Position numbers and translations under genes: made by a program
Shown here: piece after piece, positions 1 through 13,635 of the stretch
How positions within the stretch are numbered: the first letter of the stretch is position 1
How the letters are laid out: each line of letters opens with the position of its first letter
The notes under the pieces: model-generated
What the model was told of the DNA's origin: nothing
Seen by the model: the letters and a program-made list of their open reading frames with translations, nothing else
The model's database searches: none
Source: Paulownia fortunei
Lineage: Eukaryota; Streptophyta; Magnoliopsida; Lamiales; Paulowniaceae
Assembly (NCBI GenBank): GCA_019321725.1
Contig: CM033110.1
Coordinates: forward strand, 14,191,278 to 14,255,277
Direction: 5' to 3'
DNA: 64,000 nucleotides

Positions 1-2712
1 GAATCCAACTCTTTCAGAGAAGTATTATGCCTTAACTTTGAACTCATATTGGAACTGGATGTAAGCATGGAACCGCCGACTGATGTGGCAGAAATTGAAC
101 TTTGAGCAGCTGGACTCTCAACATGAAATATAATAGCAAAATGGCGACAAATGTGGCTGACATATTCATCCTTAGGTTCATGTAACTCAGGTTCCGCACT
201 TGCAGCAATTATTGTCATCAAGAGAATCTTGAACACAGATTTCTCAGCCATAAGTTGGGTCTTTGTCTTGACACCTAAGTCAGCCTGCATAAACAGATCA
301 TAATGGTTCGACTGCAATAAATATCATTCCAAATGAAGTTCTAGATTTTAGCCCCTTCACTCTGACAAGAAGTTACTAATAATTATAAAAATTACTCTGG
401 CAATTGAGTCAAACAAACAAAAGAAATTACAATACTACCAAAAGAAAGAACAGATTCTACAGAAAGCACCTCAATAAGGCAAAAAAAGTTTAGGACACAA
501 GGAACAATATTAAGCTTCATAGAAAACAAACTTGATAGTTCATGCGGAATTAACAATTTTTTACAGCACAAAAAGAAACTTAAGAATAAAGCAAATGACC
601 ATCACTTCTTATCAACTAGGAAACTGCAGGTGAATAAGAAATGTCCTAATAATTAAAAATGAAATGAGGACTAGAATCAAAATGATCAAAAGTAAGCATA
701 TGAAGCATTATATTATTTTCTTACCTTTATATCAGATGTATCAGATCTTCTCCAAGATGGATCAACTGAAGAACCTAGACAAGTTGACAGCTGCCTAGAT
801 GTTGATCCTTCATCATTAACAAGTCCAGGCAAATTTAGCTGAGAAGACAAGCATACACGAAGAAATTTAAGCGCTTGCTTTCGATAGAAGCCATCCACAC
901 AGCTACTCTTTTGCATGACAGCAGCCACAGCAAGATTAATACAGCGATCTAGTGGCACCAAAAATGGGGTAGAAGGCTCGAATGTGAGAATTAATCGAAG
1001 ACCATGCTCTGGATTTTCCTTGCATTCAAGAGCTAGAGGCTCTTTGAGAAAACGTCTGTTACGACCACCTAACTTCCCAAGAAGTTGCAATGATTTGCCA
1101 CCCCAAGGATAGGGTGCAGGTCTTAAATGAGACCATAATGCCAAAATCACCTCAGACATGACATTTGCCATACTTGGTTCCAGAAAATCAGGGTTCAAGC
1201 TATCAATCCAAAACTCAAGTGTTCTTAAACCAAGATTGATGAGGTCATCACTTCCCTTGAGACACATAACAAGAGGCTTCATTAGACGAGGAAGGTGAGG
1301 TAGTAGAGAGCTTAACCGTGCAGGCAATGTCAAACAAAGCTCTAACAAAAGTTCTCGCATATCTTCACCAGTAGGCCCCTCAAGCATAGCCAACAGCATA
1401 TTTAAACATGGTTGCAGCATAGGAATCAAGTCTCGAAGCAAAAGTTCAAATTTACCTCCAGCAAGTGCACGAAACATTGTGCGAAGAAGTTGCAAATAAG
1501 CAATTGGTCTCTCGACCTCAGTCGCATTTTTCATGCAAGTTTCCATGATTACAGGCACATGCGGTTGAAGAATACGCTCACAATCTGATGGAGCCTTTGC
1601 AACTGCACTGAATAAAAAGCGGAAGAGATGCAAAACAAGTTTTGCAGCAGGAGAATCGGGATGCTTAAGAACGTCAAGTTTGCTACTCACAAGAAAATTA
1701 ACTAAAACATCTGCAAAAGGGCGAAAAACTTTGGGGGCTTGCAGAAGAGTAGAAAAGATGTGGACTAGCTGGCTGTTAGAAATCATGCACTCAAAAAGCT
1801 CTGGCATGCACAAAGAAAACATGTCCATTAAGTCCCGTGGTTCCATGGTGGCCAAAATATTGGAAAATAGATGGACCATTTCTCTCTCTTCATCCTTCTC
1901 CTTAAACAATGCCAAGCAATGCACACCGCTCTTCAAAACACCCGAGGCTTTGCAGACCTATCAAACTCAAAAACATAAGCCCGACCCTAATATAGGAAAA
2001 AGAAGATTTTGTTTGAAAAATGGTACCTCATCTTCTCTCATCCCTTTAAAAGGTTGTGATATCGAAGAACCTGATGATGTCGATGCAAGCACTTGCTGAG
2101 GGGTCCCATGTGTGGAAGGTGAAACCTATATAATTGAAACATTCATATAAAATAAGGCTAAACCTTGCATGAAATACTATCATTCAGTGGCATACAAACC
2201 TGTGACCGTGGTACGTGTGCATGAGTGATGCTCCAGATAATTGTCTTCATTCCTGCAAGTGATGTCACAATGCTATGAAAAGGGTATAAATAAATTTTGA
2301 TTAATTGAAACATGATCCTTGTAACTCCGCTGGAATGTCGCATAAATCGTTATAAAATAAGTGTTACAGCATTTTTATTAGCAAAGTGAAAGAAGGAAAG
2401 AGGAAAATTTACCCATAACTAAGGTCTTTATCAGATGCTTACAATCATTGACTTCCTTGGAATGCTCAACAGACATCGGCAGGTTAAGTACTGCCTGCTA
2501 AATTGCAGCCCCCGATTAGAAAAGGGGAAATTCAAAAGAAATCACAAAGCAATCTAACTTAGAATGTTCATGATCGATGTCAAAGTAAAGTATTCTCAGT
2601 ATTCCTCATACAAGAGAAGTTATTTCTTTTTTTCTTTATAAGCAAGAAAGCAATGGAAAAAATTGTGCCAGAAATACCCAGATGAAAAATAGTAACTGAA
2701 TTTTCCACAGCC

Positions 2713-2744
<32 letters not shown>

Positions 2745-5700
2745 GAAAAGGAATAAAATGAATATTAAATATTGAAGAGCTTATAGAGTGATAGAGTGAA
2801 CTGAGTGTTAACAATGTGAAAGCTTGTTGCTATACAAACTATTTCTATAAATATGCCTGCCTCCTAAACCATATTGTGGGACCACAAATTTGAATAATTT
2901 GGATAGTCACATATAGCATTTGCTAGTATTGAAACATTAAAAACAGCCTATCAATTTGCTATTTTCTATGCATGTATTAAGTTAAGATGACTTTGTTTTG
3001 GCCTGCAAATCCCACTCTTAATACAACACTAAATTTCTAAATTTCCTGGCACTCTGGAACCTTACAAGATGAAATCAAAAATTATTCTGGATTGCAACAT
3101 CAATCTGAAATTATCCAAAACCTGAAATTTCTAATAATGGCTCAGTGAAGTTTAATAAGTTACGAAGATAAGCAGGCAGAAAAAAGGTTCTCTCACGAAA
3201 TAAAAAATATAACACAAGCACCGACCTGAGCATCTAGGCACCTCAATTCTAGTCAATACAATCATAAAACACAAAAAATAATAGAAAGCGGATATTACTA
3301 ACCAGAAAAACTGATATACATTATCATTTTTGTTCTGTAAAGGGGAAAAAAACCCGTATGCACATATATGAGGGGTCAGTTTTATCTAGAAAATTTCACA
3401 TGTAAGGCAAACTTCAATAAATATGTCTATTTACACTTCAGAATTCTAAAACCAAAAAATTATATTGCAAAATCACATTATAAAAAATATCAGTCTACAC
3501 TTCCCAATTCTAAAGCAAATAGAGGAATATATTGCCAAATCACATCATATAGATTGGCAATTTTTAATCAAGTAATAACTTCTAACAATTCCACAAATAC
3601 AATTAACAAGCTGTTAAATGATGAGATATCAGAAACAAACTAAATAAAAAGAAAAAAAAGGATCATAAAAATATAAAGACGCCGCATTGAAAAACAGTGT
3701 AAGTTTGTCAAATTACCTGTACAGGCACTTCAAGTTTTGACCTCAATGTAGACCGACTTTTTCCCTCCTCTCCCTCTTCCAGTAGCTATTGCCCAAACAT
3801 ACAAAAAGGGTCCCAAAAGAATACATAACCCATCAGTTTACAGAAGTATAACATTGTTTGACAAGTGAATACTAGCAGAAGTGGACAAAGAAAACAGCTC
3901 AATAACATCTTTCTATTTAGTGTTTCCAACCAAAAAATAAATATGTACATATATATCTAATTTATGTAAGCAATGAATGCCAAAAAATTGCATGAAATTG
4001 GATACAAATCCTATTGTCCATACACACATTTACATGGCAATTTAAAGATACCAATTCTAACAGGTAGCAAGAGGATCAGTCGCCAAGCATCTGACCTTTC
4101 CAGCATCTTTCCACATTTCGTTTCAAGTATTCTCAGTTAAAACGATTATGCACCAACTATGATTTTGCCTCCTTTGCCCCTTTTTCATTCAAAGCTTCTC
4201 TCTAGAGTAATTTGACAAGAACAATGCACTGACAGGCATACGTCTTATTCAATCCAGCTAAACTTCAAATTCTTTTGTGAATTTCTCAACTTTTGTTTTT
4301 CTCGAGCTTTTTCTCTTCTTCTGGTTTGGGGTAATCATAATTATATAATTATGTTTGCTCTCTCTAGCAGTTACGTTTCTCTTCTTCTTACGAGCATTTA
4401 ACATACTTAATTAGAGATAGAGGGTCCTGAGGAAGATCCAGTTCTCAATTATGGTCACAAGAAATATTTCACAAGTAGAGTGTGTCCGGGCTGTGACCAC
4501 ATGTAGTCATGTCTGGACTCCATTATTTATCACAAAGTCTCACAAAAGAAGCATGATATTTTTATTTTAGTATTTCAGTTTACCTTGATCACTCTCTTTT
4601 CTAGTTTTACAACTTGAAATTTCATCTTCAATGCCATACATTTGCTTTCTTTTGTAGTCTACTATTTCTATTTACTATTTTTAAAGGTAATCACATTTTT
4701 TTCAATTTTTCTTGATTTCAAGGATCCATAGGTAAAGTGAACTGTGGAGAAACTTGGGAAATGTTTGATTTTGTTTTGGGTGTTTTGGGGGAAGTATTTA
4801 GGGAGAATGAGGTTTGATGTTATATATTGGAAAATGTGATGTATTAGTAGAAAAATGTATTTGAGAACGTGATGTATGTTTGGTTTTGTTTTGAGAGAAA
4901 GAGTTGGGAAGAGTATTATTTTGGGGAAATTAAACCAAATATAGCCTTGTTCTTTTTACATACTGTGTAGACATCTTATAGAGAGTAACCAGACAAGCAT
5001 TTAAAACAGGTTTCCGCATCTTTGTAGCATTTGCTTTTCTAACAGATTTATGAACAAAGTTTAGCTAGAAAAAAGGTCATCCAATTGGTTCATGAACATT
5101 TAAAGTACTTCTGAAGGGAAACCAAAAAGTGGACAGAGCAACTGGGACTGATGAAAAAGATCTAATCATTCACAATGCAAAAGAAAAAGTATACAATATA
5201 AAGCTGAAGTACCTGAGGAATAGTGCGCTTGAAAGTGTTGAATTTCCCAACAAAAGCATCCAGTATTCGGCCCTGAGATATAAGTGGCATTAGTTATTGA
5301 GAAGAAATGTACATACAACACAATACCATAAGGTGCTCTTCAGAACATTGAGAAAGACCACTAAAAGAGACATACCAATAAAATCCGTGCTTCATCCATT
5401 GTTGCCTGATCTACACCTTTCTCAAATATCGGTTCCACCTTAAAAGTAATAAACCAACATTGAAAACTCACAATACATAAAGAGATGTATACATGATTTG
5501 CAAGAAATATGTAATTAATTTGCTAAAGGTTCTAAAGAACTTATTCTGAGCATATACCAGATTCAACATCAAGCGAGCACAAGTAGTATGAATGCTCAAG
5601 GACAATGAGGCATCATGCATGTTGCTTGAGAACAGGTAAATAATCCGTGATAGCTGCAACACAAGTATACAGAAGAATCAACAGTGACACTTCATTGAAA

Positions 5701-8700
5701 TAAGATTCCAAGCACAAATTATTGGTCAATATATCCAGACTGACAAATGTTATCAAAATAAGGAGACTATTTTTTTAATCAAAACTCAATAAATGAGGAG
5801 CCAAGGGGGTGATCCCAAAAGTAAGCAAAATCCAGGGGTTCTACAAATTACATTCTGTATTACCTGAGACAGAGATAGATCTCCCCTGACATGGTGAACA
5901 ATCTCTGCCAAAAGACTATAGGCCAAAGGACGCAATGTCTCAAAGCATGCTCGGCCAGTGCCAACAAGGACCCTGATGCAGTCCAAATATCAACATCATG
6001 AAGGTCAAAAGGCAAGATGCAGAATATAAAACCAGAAAACATAAACTTTGTAGGTGCTGAATAGTTTAAAAACTAAAACAGCACAAAGAAGACAGCAACA
6101 CCAATAGTAGTCCATATACGCAAGCATGGGACAAAAATTTCAGACCTTTCAACTTATCAATGCAAGAGACTGCAACAACTGGTTGAATACCTCCATCTGA
6201 TTTATTCTAGTTGTGATTGAAATTGAAGTTACATGTAACAAGCCCAATTAATCTCCGAATATGCATCATTATCAAGCCTAACCACCTTACAAAGAGAAGG
6301 TTTCTTGAAATAATTGGAAGGCACAAGAACCATCCAAATCAACACCAACCAATAAGTGAACCCTACTTTATTCAAAAAATGATTTGGTATCTGGTGGAGA
6401 TGACCAATAAATCAGACAACACACATTAGCTACAAAAAATGCAGGAACAAGCGCGTAATAAAAGATCAAGGCAGAAATTTAATCCTGGTATATGGAACAT
6501 CAACCACCAATGGAAGGCAAGTACAACTTTGCAGAAATAAGTGGTCAAGGTTGCCACCCCAGCTTCAAGCACAAGCAAGCCAGTAAAAGAAGACACAAAT
6601 TTCTTTGACAGAATCCAAACATGTTTCAATTAGGCAAGTTGTTTCCTAGCCAGTCAAATGAGCTCGAAGAAAGTTGATTCCACTAGACAGTAAAAGTAGA
6701 GAACTACATAAGGCAGGCCTCCACCACAGGAGACAGCACTCAAATAAATTGCAAAAATTGACATGGAAGTTTTTGTGGCACCTCAAAAAAGGTGTAAACT
6801 GGTACCATCCTTAATGGTAAGGGTCCTTCATCTTAGTTTTCTGAGGACAAATAAGAAAGTCTAATCCCAACATTTTCCAAGTTTTAGAAAGGTTTATCTT
6901 TGTTCTTCTCTTATCAAAAGCAATGCTGTCCGGACTATTCGATGCCCAGCATTTTTTCCTGCTCCTTTTTAGTTTGTGGTGGTGGTGGGGGGAGAATCAA
7001 GGAGTAGTGTATAAAATCACGGATGGTTTTCCACAATATATCACCTTTACTTGTCCCATGCAAAGGGAACCATTGAGCACAATTTACATTTAAACATAAA
7101 GCACCTAACTTCCCTCAAGAGAGGTTACTTCATTATTGGTTTTAAAGACAAAATGCGCAAGTCTAATGGCATAAGGGTTTATTTTTTTCGTATGACTATG
7201 AAGTTATCACAAGGCCTATTTCATACTCTGCACATTTTCATGGTTTTGAAGTGGGGGTGGGGGTGGTGGGGGTGGAGTTGGGGTCAAAGAACATGCATAA
7301 AACCACTTGGAATTTTCACAAGATATCGATTTAAAAGGAATTGCATAAAGCACCTACATTCACCCTTCCCCCACACCCCAAAAGGCTAATAGTATAAAAT
7401 TATAAAGTTTCCTATCATCAGGAAAAAGAAATCACATACAGTTTCCCCCAATACTCCCTAAACTAGATGCATTTGTCAATTTAAAGACCACATTCAACAA
7501 AATAAAATCATAATATTGGCATTAATGTAATTTTACAATACATTGAAGGTTAATGCAACAAAGGAACTTCAATTAGACTTATTCTTAACATAGACTTGAG
7601 TGCATAAACAACCTGGGAAGCTCTAAAGTTAACAAATTTCCACATCCTAACAACCTCGTTCCCACACCCTCATCGATATATGGCTACCCAATATAGGAAT
7701 ACTGATGTACGAGGAGAATGGTAACTAATAATGAGAATAAAATCGTGCTAAGGCAAGGTTCTATGTTAGTCGCATCTCTACGAGCCTTTGAATGTTAACT
7801 GCAAATATAAATATAACAAGGCCTGAACAAATACAGAGCAAATATCAGGTACTAAACTTCCGCAGTCTTGCGTGAAATGCATATCTAGACACTGTAATTT
7901 ATATAATTGCAAAATGAGGTATTTTCCCACTTTCCTACGAACAAAGAAGATTACACATCATATACAGCAAATAATCGCACAACCCTGGTATGGAGGAGGA
8001 AGCCAGAGGAAGTCTAAATCATCAACCATGACCTGTTTGCTAAAAAGTATACCTCTCATCCAAAAGTGTATCGATTAAAGGAAATAAACCCTTTTTGAAA
8101 TCCGTCCCAAGAACATGTTTCAGAGCTACCAAAAGTTCCTGGAGTCAACAACTTCTATTGATCAATCTTCAGGTGAGTAAACAAATGAAAAACAAATAAA
8201 GTTGCAAGAGAAAGCCAACCTTCCGAATTGAAACCGAGTCAGAGCACGTGACAAGCAGATTCACAATGCTTTTGCATATGCTTTCTTCATGTTGCTTGAT
8301 ATAGTCGGCAAAGCTCTTCAGCAGGTAAGTTAAGAAAGAAACAGTCTGCACAGAAAGAATGAAGAACTAAGAAGAGAATAAAGATGCCAAGGAGTTGTCA
8401 AAGATGGAAATGCGTACCTTCTTTGTTGTTTGGGAGAAATTGTTGGGGGAGGGGGGGTGAGAAAATGATAAAATTGAGAATTCATTCTATGTGAATGGCT
8501 TGTCTACTACCATTATAGAGGAGAAAAATAATAACTGAGGGATGCTGATTGAGACAACAAGTGAATAAGTTTCCTATATATCCAGCCCAATCAGCTTACT
8601 TGGAGCTTATGCTTCAACTCTCAAAACAAGCAACTAAAAATATTGAATCATTGGAAAATTCAAAAAATAATCCCCAAGCTTTGTGGGGAAATAAAAACAA

Positions 8701-9655
8701 AACAAAACAAAAAAATCTTACCTTAACTTGTGCGCCCTTCAGCTCAATAAAATGAGTCTTCAGATGGGGTGGGACCTTCTCTGGTCCTGGGACTGATATT
8801 GCCGCCACCATCAATGGCAACAGATGCGGGATATTAGTCTGAACAAGTCGCCCATACAACTGAAAGAGAAACATAACAACCAGCGGACTCTCTGTAACAA
8901 CCTTAAACGACCTTGTACTTGGATTAAGCTGCCCTGTAGCCCCAACATAACCACCCGAAGGACCCACTTGATCGGAAACTTCAATAGGCTTCACATCATC
9001 ACCACTCAACGATGATCCCATAGACCCAGAGGTGGTCGGTGGGGCTGGTGGTGGTGCCATCATGGCCCCACTCTCAAAGAAGTAACTAACAGTAGCCCTA
9101 AAGTTCTGGTAAATTTTGCAGACAAAATCCAGAAATGGCTGAACTTCAGTCTCCAAAGTCGGCCTAAAGTTCCTAAGCAAGTCGAAAATAATCCTAATGC
9201 AAATTAGTCCATTTTCCTCATTGTCTGTTGTAAGTACGTGCATTGCTACTTTGAGGAGCTCCTGAACAAAGGGCCTAAGAACCTCACTGTGGGGTAAACG
9301 ATTGAGAATTTCAATAATAATATTACGCAGCTTGTGCTCAGGATTATCGGCAAACTGGGGCTTGGTAATATGATGTAAAATTGCAGAAAATGCACGGAAA
9401 TAGCACTTCAAGAAGTTCAAATACTCCCCTGTGTGGCATATCTCCAAACTGTCCCGTACCTCCATCGCCATTTGCAGCCTCGTCTGAATTGCTGCACCAA
9501 TAGAACACAAAAAGAAAAATCAGTACACAAAGCACACACATATAAAGCAAAAAATAAATAAATAAATAAAAGCAAAAGAGAATGAGAGTTCGCGTACGGA
9601 GTTCGGGTTCGATTAGGTGCCGAGAGTGTTGCTCGAAATTCTGAACGGGGCTCAT
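1..9655 (-). CDS. TRA1: Tra1/TRRAP homologue, N-terminal part (gene runs off the left edge)
   Basis: Large HEAT-repeat scaffold subunit of the SAGA and NuA4 histone acetyltransferase complexes. It contacts transcription activators in the nucleus and belongs to the PI3K-like family without kinase activity (family knowledge). I placed the CDS exons as 9598-9655, 8722-9491, 8220-8345, 8053-8138, 5864-5972, 5558-5653, 5376-5438, 5213-5272, 3717-3785, 2413-2494, 2200-2252, 2027-2125, 725-1957 and 1-284. All have GT..AG borders and consistent phase, with no stop or frameshift. The start is the ATG at 9655 (MSPVQNFEQHSRHL); exon 1 joins to PIQTRLQMAMEVRDSL, which matches the start I know from plant Tra1. 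About 1,062 residues are visible of the roughly 3,800 usual for the family; the FAT and pseudokinase parts lie outside the window. Residues 150-215 hold a Pro/Gly/Ser-rich linker. The intron between exons 4 and 5 is about 2.1 kb. Plants often have two Tra1 genes and I cannot say which one this is. Confidence 0.96.
2713..2750. repeat. (AAAAG)n microsatellite in a Tra1 intron
   Basis: A poly-A run followed by several AAAAG units, lying in the intron between exons 9 and 10 (2495-3716). It reads CTTTT repeats on the transcribed strand. The rest of that intron is AT-rich, with no other feature seen. Confidence 0.85.
4757..4947. mobile_element. Small MITE-like inverted-repeat element in a Tra1 intron
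   Basis: The left side reads GGGAAATGTTTGATTTTG and the right side ends AAACCAAATATAGCC, which is a degenerate inverted repeat of the left. A second inner copy of TGTTTGGTTTTGTTTTG suggests an internal duplication. The termini resemble those of the elements at 12234-12608 and 52528-52957. It lies in the intron between exons 8 and 9 (3786-5212). No coding capacity. Confidence 0.45.
5973..8052 (-). other. Longest Tra1 intron, about 2.1 kb, with a G-rich tract
   Basis: The donor after exon 4 is GTATAC and the acceptor before exon 5 is CATCAG. No second gene is visible inside. The plus strand at 7253-7283 has four runs of four or five G, a potential G-quadruplex on the template strand. A shorter G-rich run lies near 6975-6992. 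The remainder is ordinary AT-rich intron sequence. Confidence 0.8.
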
Positions 9656-10010
9656 GATTGATGAATTTACTGAAATTAACCTAAAAACCTCAATCCAACA
9701 AAGAAAACAGGGTTTTGTTAACAGAGGTTTAGGGGAAGAACCGGCAAGCAAGATTTTTAACTTAAAAGGGTGAAAACATCAAATTCAGGGAATGGGAATG
9801 TACAGAAGGTGGTGGTCGGGTTCGGATTGAAGAATTTTTTCAGGTAAATTCTGAATTTTGGGTGGTTAATTATATATCTAGGGTTTTGTATTGGAAGAAG
9901 GAGCAGAGTGATTGGGGGTTTTCAATTTAGTGATCAACCAACCAAATGGGGAGCGTCACGCAAGTTTTCCCCCTCAGGGAAGGCTTTCTACTCAGTTGGA
10001 GGACTCGGCC

Positions 10011-10018
10011 TATTTATA
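10011..10018 (-). promoter_or_regulatory. TATA box of the Tra1 gene
   Basis: On the minus strand this reads TATAAATA, about 355 bases upstream of the Tra1 start codon. Transcription would begin roughly 25-35 bases downstream, near 9980, leaving a 5' leader of about 320 bases. Position and perfect consensus support it; there is no direct evidence of the start site. Confidence 0.6.
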
Positions 10019-12233
10019 GACGAATTAATGTAGTTTGTGTTTCTTTCTTTTGCAATTTTATGCTAGGGGCTAACTAAATATATATTGCATTTTTGTTGTT
10101 TGGATTTATATTGAGAAAATTGATTAATGAAATAATTATAGAGTTTAATCGAACATTAAATGTTTACAAAATATTACAACAAAAATGTTTGATAAGAACA
10201 TTAAGTTTTTGCATATTCTAGTTAAGCAAATCGATAATTTAAATGTCTGTTTATATGCTATACAATAAAATATGACCATATAAAAATTCAAAATAAATTT
10301 ATAAATATTATTTTATTTGTACTTAATTTTTTTTTTAAGCGTCACTCTATATATTTGAAGGTTTTTTAAAAACCTAAAAAAAATTGTTGAAAGCAAGTTA
10401 AATGTTAAAATACCCTAGATGTCTTATGATTCAAAAGTTTGATTTCTCATCCTTATTTTGATTTGTCGCACTTTACCACTCAATATAAAAATTTAGTTTA
10501 TTACACTTTTTTCATTTGTTAATTAAGATTAATGAACAATATATTTCATTTGTTTTACACAAATTCACTAAGTAATTCTAAAATAAATTGATCTAATCAT
10601 GCACTACATCAACCACGCAAATTAGCTATTGGTAGCTGCTACGTTAAAAGTCAATATAATTTTTAATAGACTCCATAATCAAGAATACTGATTTTTTTTA
10701 AAAAATTATGCCAATTTGAGTTTAATATTTTGTTACAAGAAACGTGAGGTTAAAGAATATGTAAAAATAAAAATGACTATTCAAACATTAATTATGTGTG
10801 GAATGTACTTTTTTCATCTTTGTGTGGTTATTAGTGACATACTAATTATATGAATTAGCACAATTCAATTCAAAATTTTATTTAAATTTCACCAGTAAGT
10901 GGTTTAGATAATGCAAATTGTATCTTAAATGGCATCAAATATATATCTTTTTAATCTCTTAGTACAGCACTAATTTATGATTACATGAGTTGAACATGAC
11001 ATATATATCTTTCTAACTACCCACCATATATCTCTTTCTCACATCTTTCAATTTGTCAGCAACATTCTTTATATGATTTTTTTAGAATTGTATTGTATCT
11101 TTTCTAATCATAAATTGAACAAAACAACAAATATTTAGCAAAATACTACTACGTTTTAAATAGAATAAAGTAAAGCACATGGTTCAAGTTATATAGTTGG
11201 TTACTCTAATCCTGAGATGTATGGAGAATAGAGCCTACATTGAAACTTTCTCCACGTTTAATGTGGATATACATGTTACAATTTGCCTCAACTATTTGTA
11301 GGAGTCTATTTATTAGATTGCAATTCGGCACACGTTAAACATGTTACTGTTTAAAATTTTTAAAATTTTTATTAAGTTTTTAAAATTGTATTTGAATTTT
11401 GTATGATTGTTAATTGAATTAAGTTTGAACGAACTCTAGTTGGATCAAACACGAGTCGAATTTGAATACTTTGATCTTTTTATATATATTTTATTATTTT
11501 TTTACTAATTGAATCAAGTTCGAGTTGAGTTTCAAATCTTATCGAACAAAAAAATATATTCAAGTATGGTTCGTTATGTTTAATGAACTAAGTTCAAACG
11601 TACCAATCGATATCAAATCGAGTATCAAATAATTTTATTTGTTTTTCAACCTATCTATTTGGGACATGTATTAGTAATTTGGTTTAGCAATATATGCCCT
11701 AATTCCATTGTTTAGCCTAAATGTTCATCTTATTGTAATAGAGAATTGTCATTGCTAACTTTATTACAGAAGTTGATAATTATATTTGCATACTTTTTTT
11801 TTTCATTTTATGATACAACTATGTCAATATTTTCCTTTATAATCTAATGTAAACAATTAAAGTTGGAAAGTTAACTCATTTTCCTTTATGTAGAAGGTTA
11901 AAAAGAATGATATCTACCAGTTTTTAACTCTTTATCCCAAGTTTTGACCTTTTTTATTAGCAAAATATGTTATCTTTTTTTTTTGGTACATAATAAAGAT
12001 GATAAGAAACTAAGAATAAAGACTATTACATATCAACTTTTAGCAACTGTAGTATGTTTTCCTTAGAGGGATTCTAGACCTTTATATTTTTCTCTGCCAC
12101 ATTGTTTCCTCTCCTTGTGTGACTAAATGTGCTTGTTCAAGGCATTCTTAGTAGTTTCATGCAACCTATGATATTTCCACCAAGCGAGTGAGAATTTGTA
12201 TTAACAAATTTGCATTACAACTTCAAAATCCAC
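10019..12233. other. AT-rich intergenic spacer
   Basis: More than 2 kb upstream of Tra1 without a credible reading frame, RNA gene or complete transposon. It contains many A/T homopolymers. I see nothing beyond the Tra1 promoter at its left end. Confidence 0.7.
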
Positions 12234-12608
12234 CGCTATGTTTGGTTTCATTTTTCCCAATTATTTTTTTTTGTTGGAGATAAAAATGTATTTGTCACTC
12301 GCATTTTTGGGAGTAGTATTTTTATTCCCCAACATATCAATCTTTTATTATAATATTTAAATAAATATATAATCTATTATATCCCCACTAACTACAACAA
12401 AACAACTTTGAAAAGACATCCCCAATAGAAAATATCTTCGACTAATTATAACAAAACACATTGACAAAACATATACATCATATCATTTTTTTCATCAAAA
12501 ATACCAAAAATATTTTCATTCTCTACACACTCTCCGAATCCACTAATGAAAATACATTCACCTAGAACACTCTCTTGGAAATGGCTAAAAATTACACCAA
12601 ACATAGCG
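12234..12608. mobile_element. MITE, about 375 bp, termini CGCTATGTTTGGT
   Basis: The left end CGCTATGTTTGGTTTCATTT is mirrored at the right by TTACACCAAACATAGCG. The sequence just outside is CAC on both sides, a possible 3-bp target duplication. No coding capacity; AT-rich interior. Terminus type and short duplication suggest a Tourist-like (PIF/Harbinger-derived) element, but class assignment is tentative. Confidence 0.6.
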
Positions 12609-12694
12609 CACATCTTCTAATGCAATCTTTTCCAATCTTCTATCCCATGTCAAGTGTAATCTTTTCCCAAATACCAGCAACTTCACTTCTTTTT

Positions 12695-12840
12695 GTCTTG
12701 CATGTACTCACTTTGTTTTCTCAACCCCCATAATTAATTGCTTGTGATCATTTATAAACAGATCAATGTCTTGCATGTACTCACTTTGTTTTCTCAACCC
12801 CCAAAATTCATTGCTTGTGGTCATTTATAAATAAGTCAAT
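12695..12840. repeat. Tandem duplication, two copies of 73 bp
   Basis: Two adjacent copies each begin GTCTTGCATGTACTCACT. The first is 12695-12767 and the second 12768-12840. They differ at only a few positions, so the duplication is fairly young. Confidence 0.9.
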
Positions 12841-12899
12841 CGTAGCATTGCTTACATATCTTAGATATATCAATTAAAGTAGTAATATGTAAACAATGA

Positions 12900-13500
12900 G
12901 GTAAAATAACCATCACAATCAAATAAAAAATTTATTAAAGTTCACATAATCAACAAGATAGAGAGCGTCGAAGGTAGTAATGATGTAAACGAAGAGTTAA
13001 TTATCAGCATCAGATAAAAAAACTATTGAAGTTCATATAATCAATAACATAGAGGACAGTGAAGGTAGTAATGATGTAAACAAAGAGTTAATAACAATCA
13101 TAATAAGATCAAGAAACTATTGAGTTCACACTATGAAAATAAAGAGTTAACCTTCAACATTAGATAACAATGAATAAATATAAATAAAATACGAAAGTTC
13201 ATATAATCAATTAGATTGAGCGCAACTAAAGTATTAATGATGTAAAAAAAGAATTAATCATTAGAATCAAATAAAAAAATAATTGAAGTTTATTTAATCA
13301 ATAAAATAGAGATCAATGACATTAGTAATGATGTAAACAAATAGTTAAACCACTAGAAATAAATGAAAAAATATTGAAGTTCATATAATCAATAAGATAG
13401 AGAGTGATGAAAAGAATATCGATAATAAGATAGAGTTAACCATCATAATCAGAACATCAAAAAAGTATTAAAGTTCGTATAGTCAATAAGATAGATATAC
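12900..13500. repeat. Degenerate tandem array of about 91-bp units
   Basis: The phrase AAGTTCATATAATCAATAAG and close variants begin near 12938, 13029, 13121, 13195, 13286, 13377 and 13470, giving spacings of about 91-93 (one of 74). Between them recurs GTAATGATGTAAACAAAGAG. About seven units are present, decayed by point changes and one shortened unit. The array ends about 135 bp before the left end of the PIF/Harbinger element. Confidence 0.8.
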
Positions 13501-13635
13501 TTCATGATTGTGTTTGTGACAGAGAGAGTAAGTGTGTTTTGTGAGAGTGAAATTACAGAAAATCTCTCTAGAAAACATCTCTTTTGATCTTTATTCCAAC
13601 TTGTCACTCTAGACAAGTTCTACTAATAGCACTAA

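Noticed and set aside
915..1112. Plus-strand open frames inside the Tra1 gene (also 1680-2099)
   Set aside because: They are antisense to well-supported Tra1 exons and resemble no protein.
7051..7389. Plus-strand frame of 112 codons in the Tra1 intron
   Set aside because: It spans the G-rich tract, has low-complexity WGWGWWGW text and no family match.
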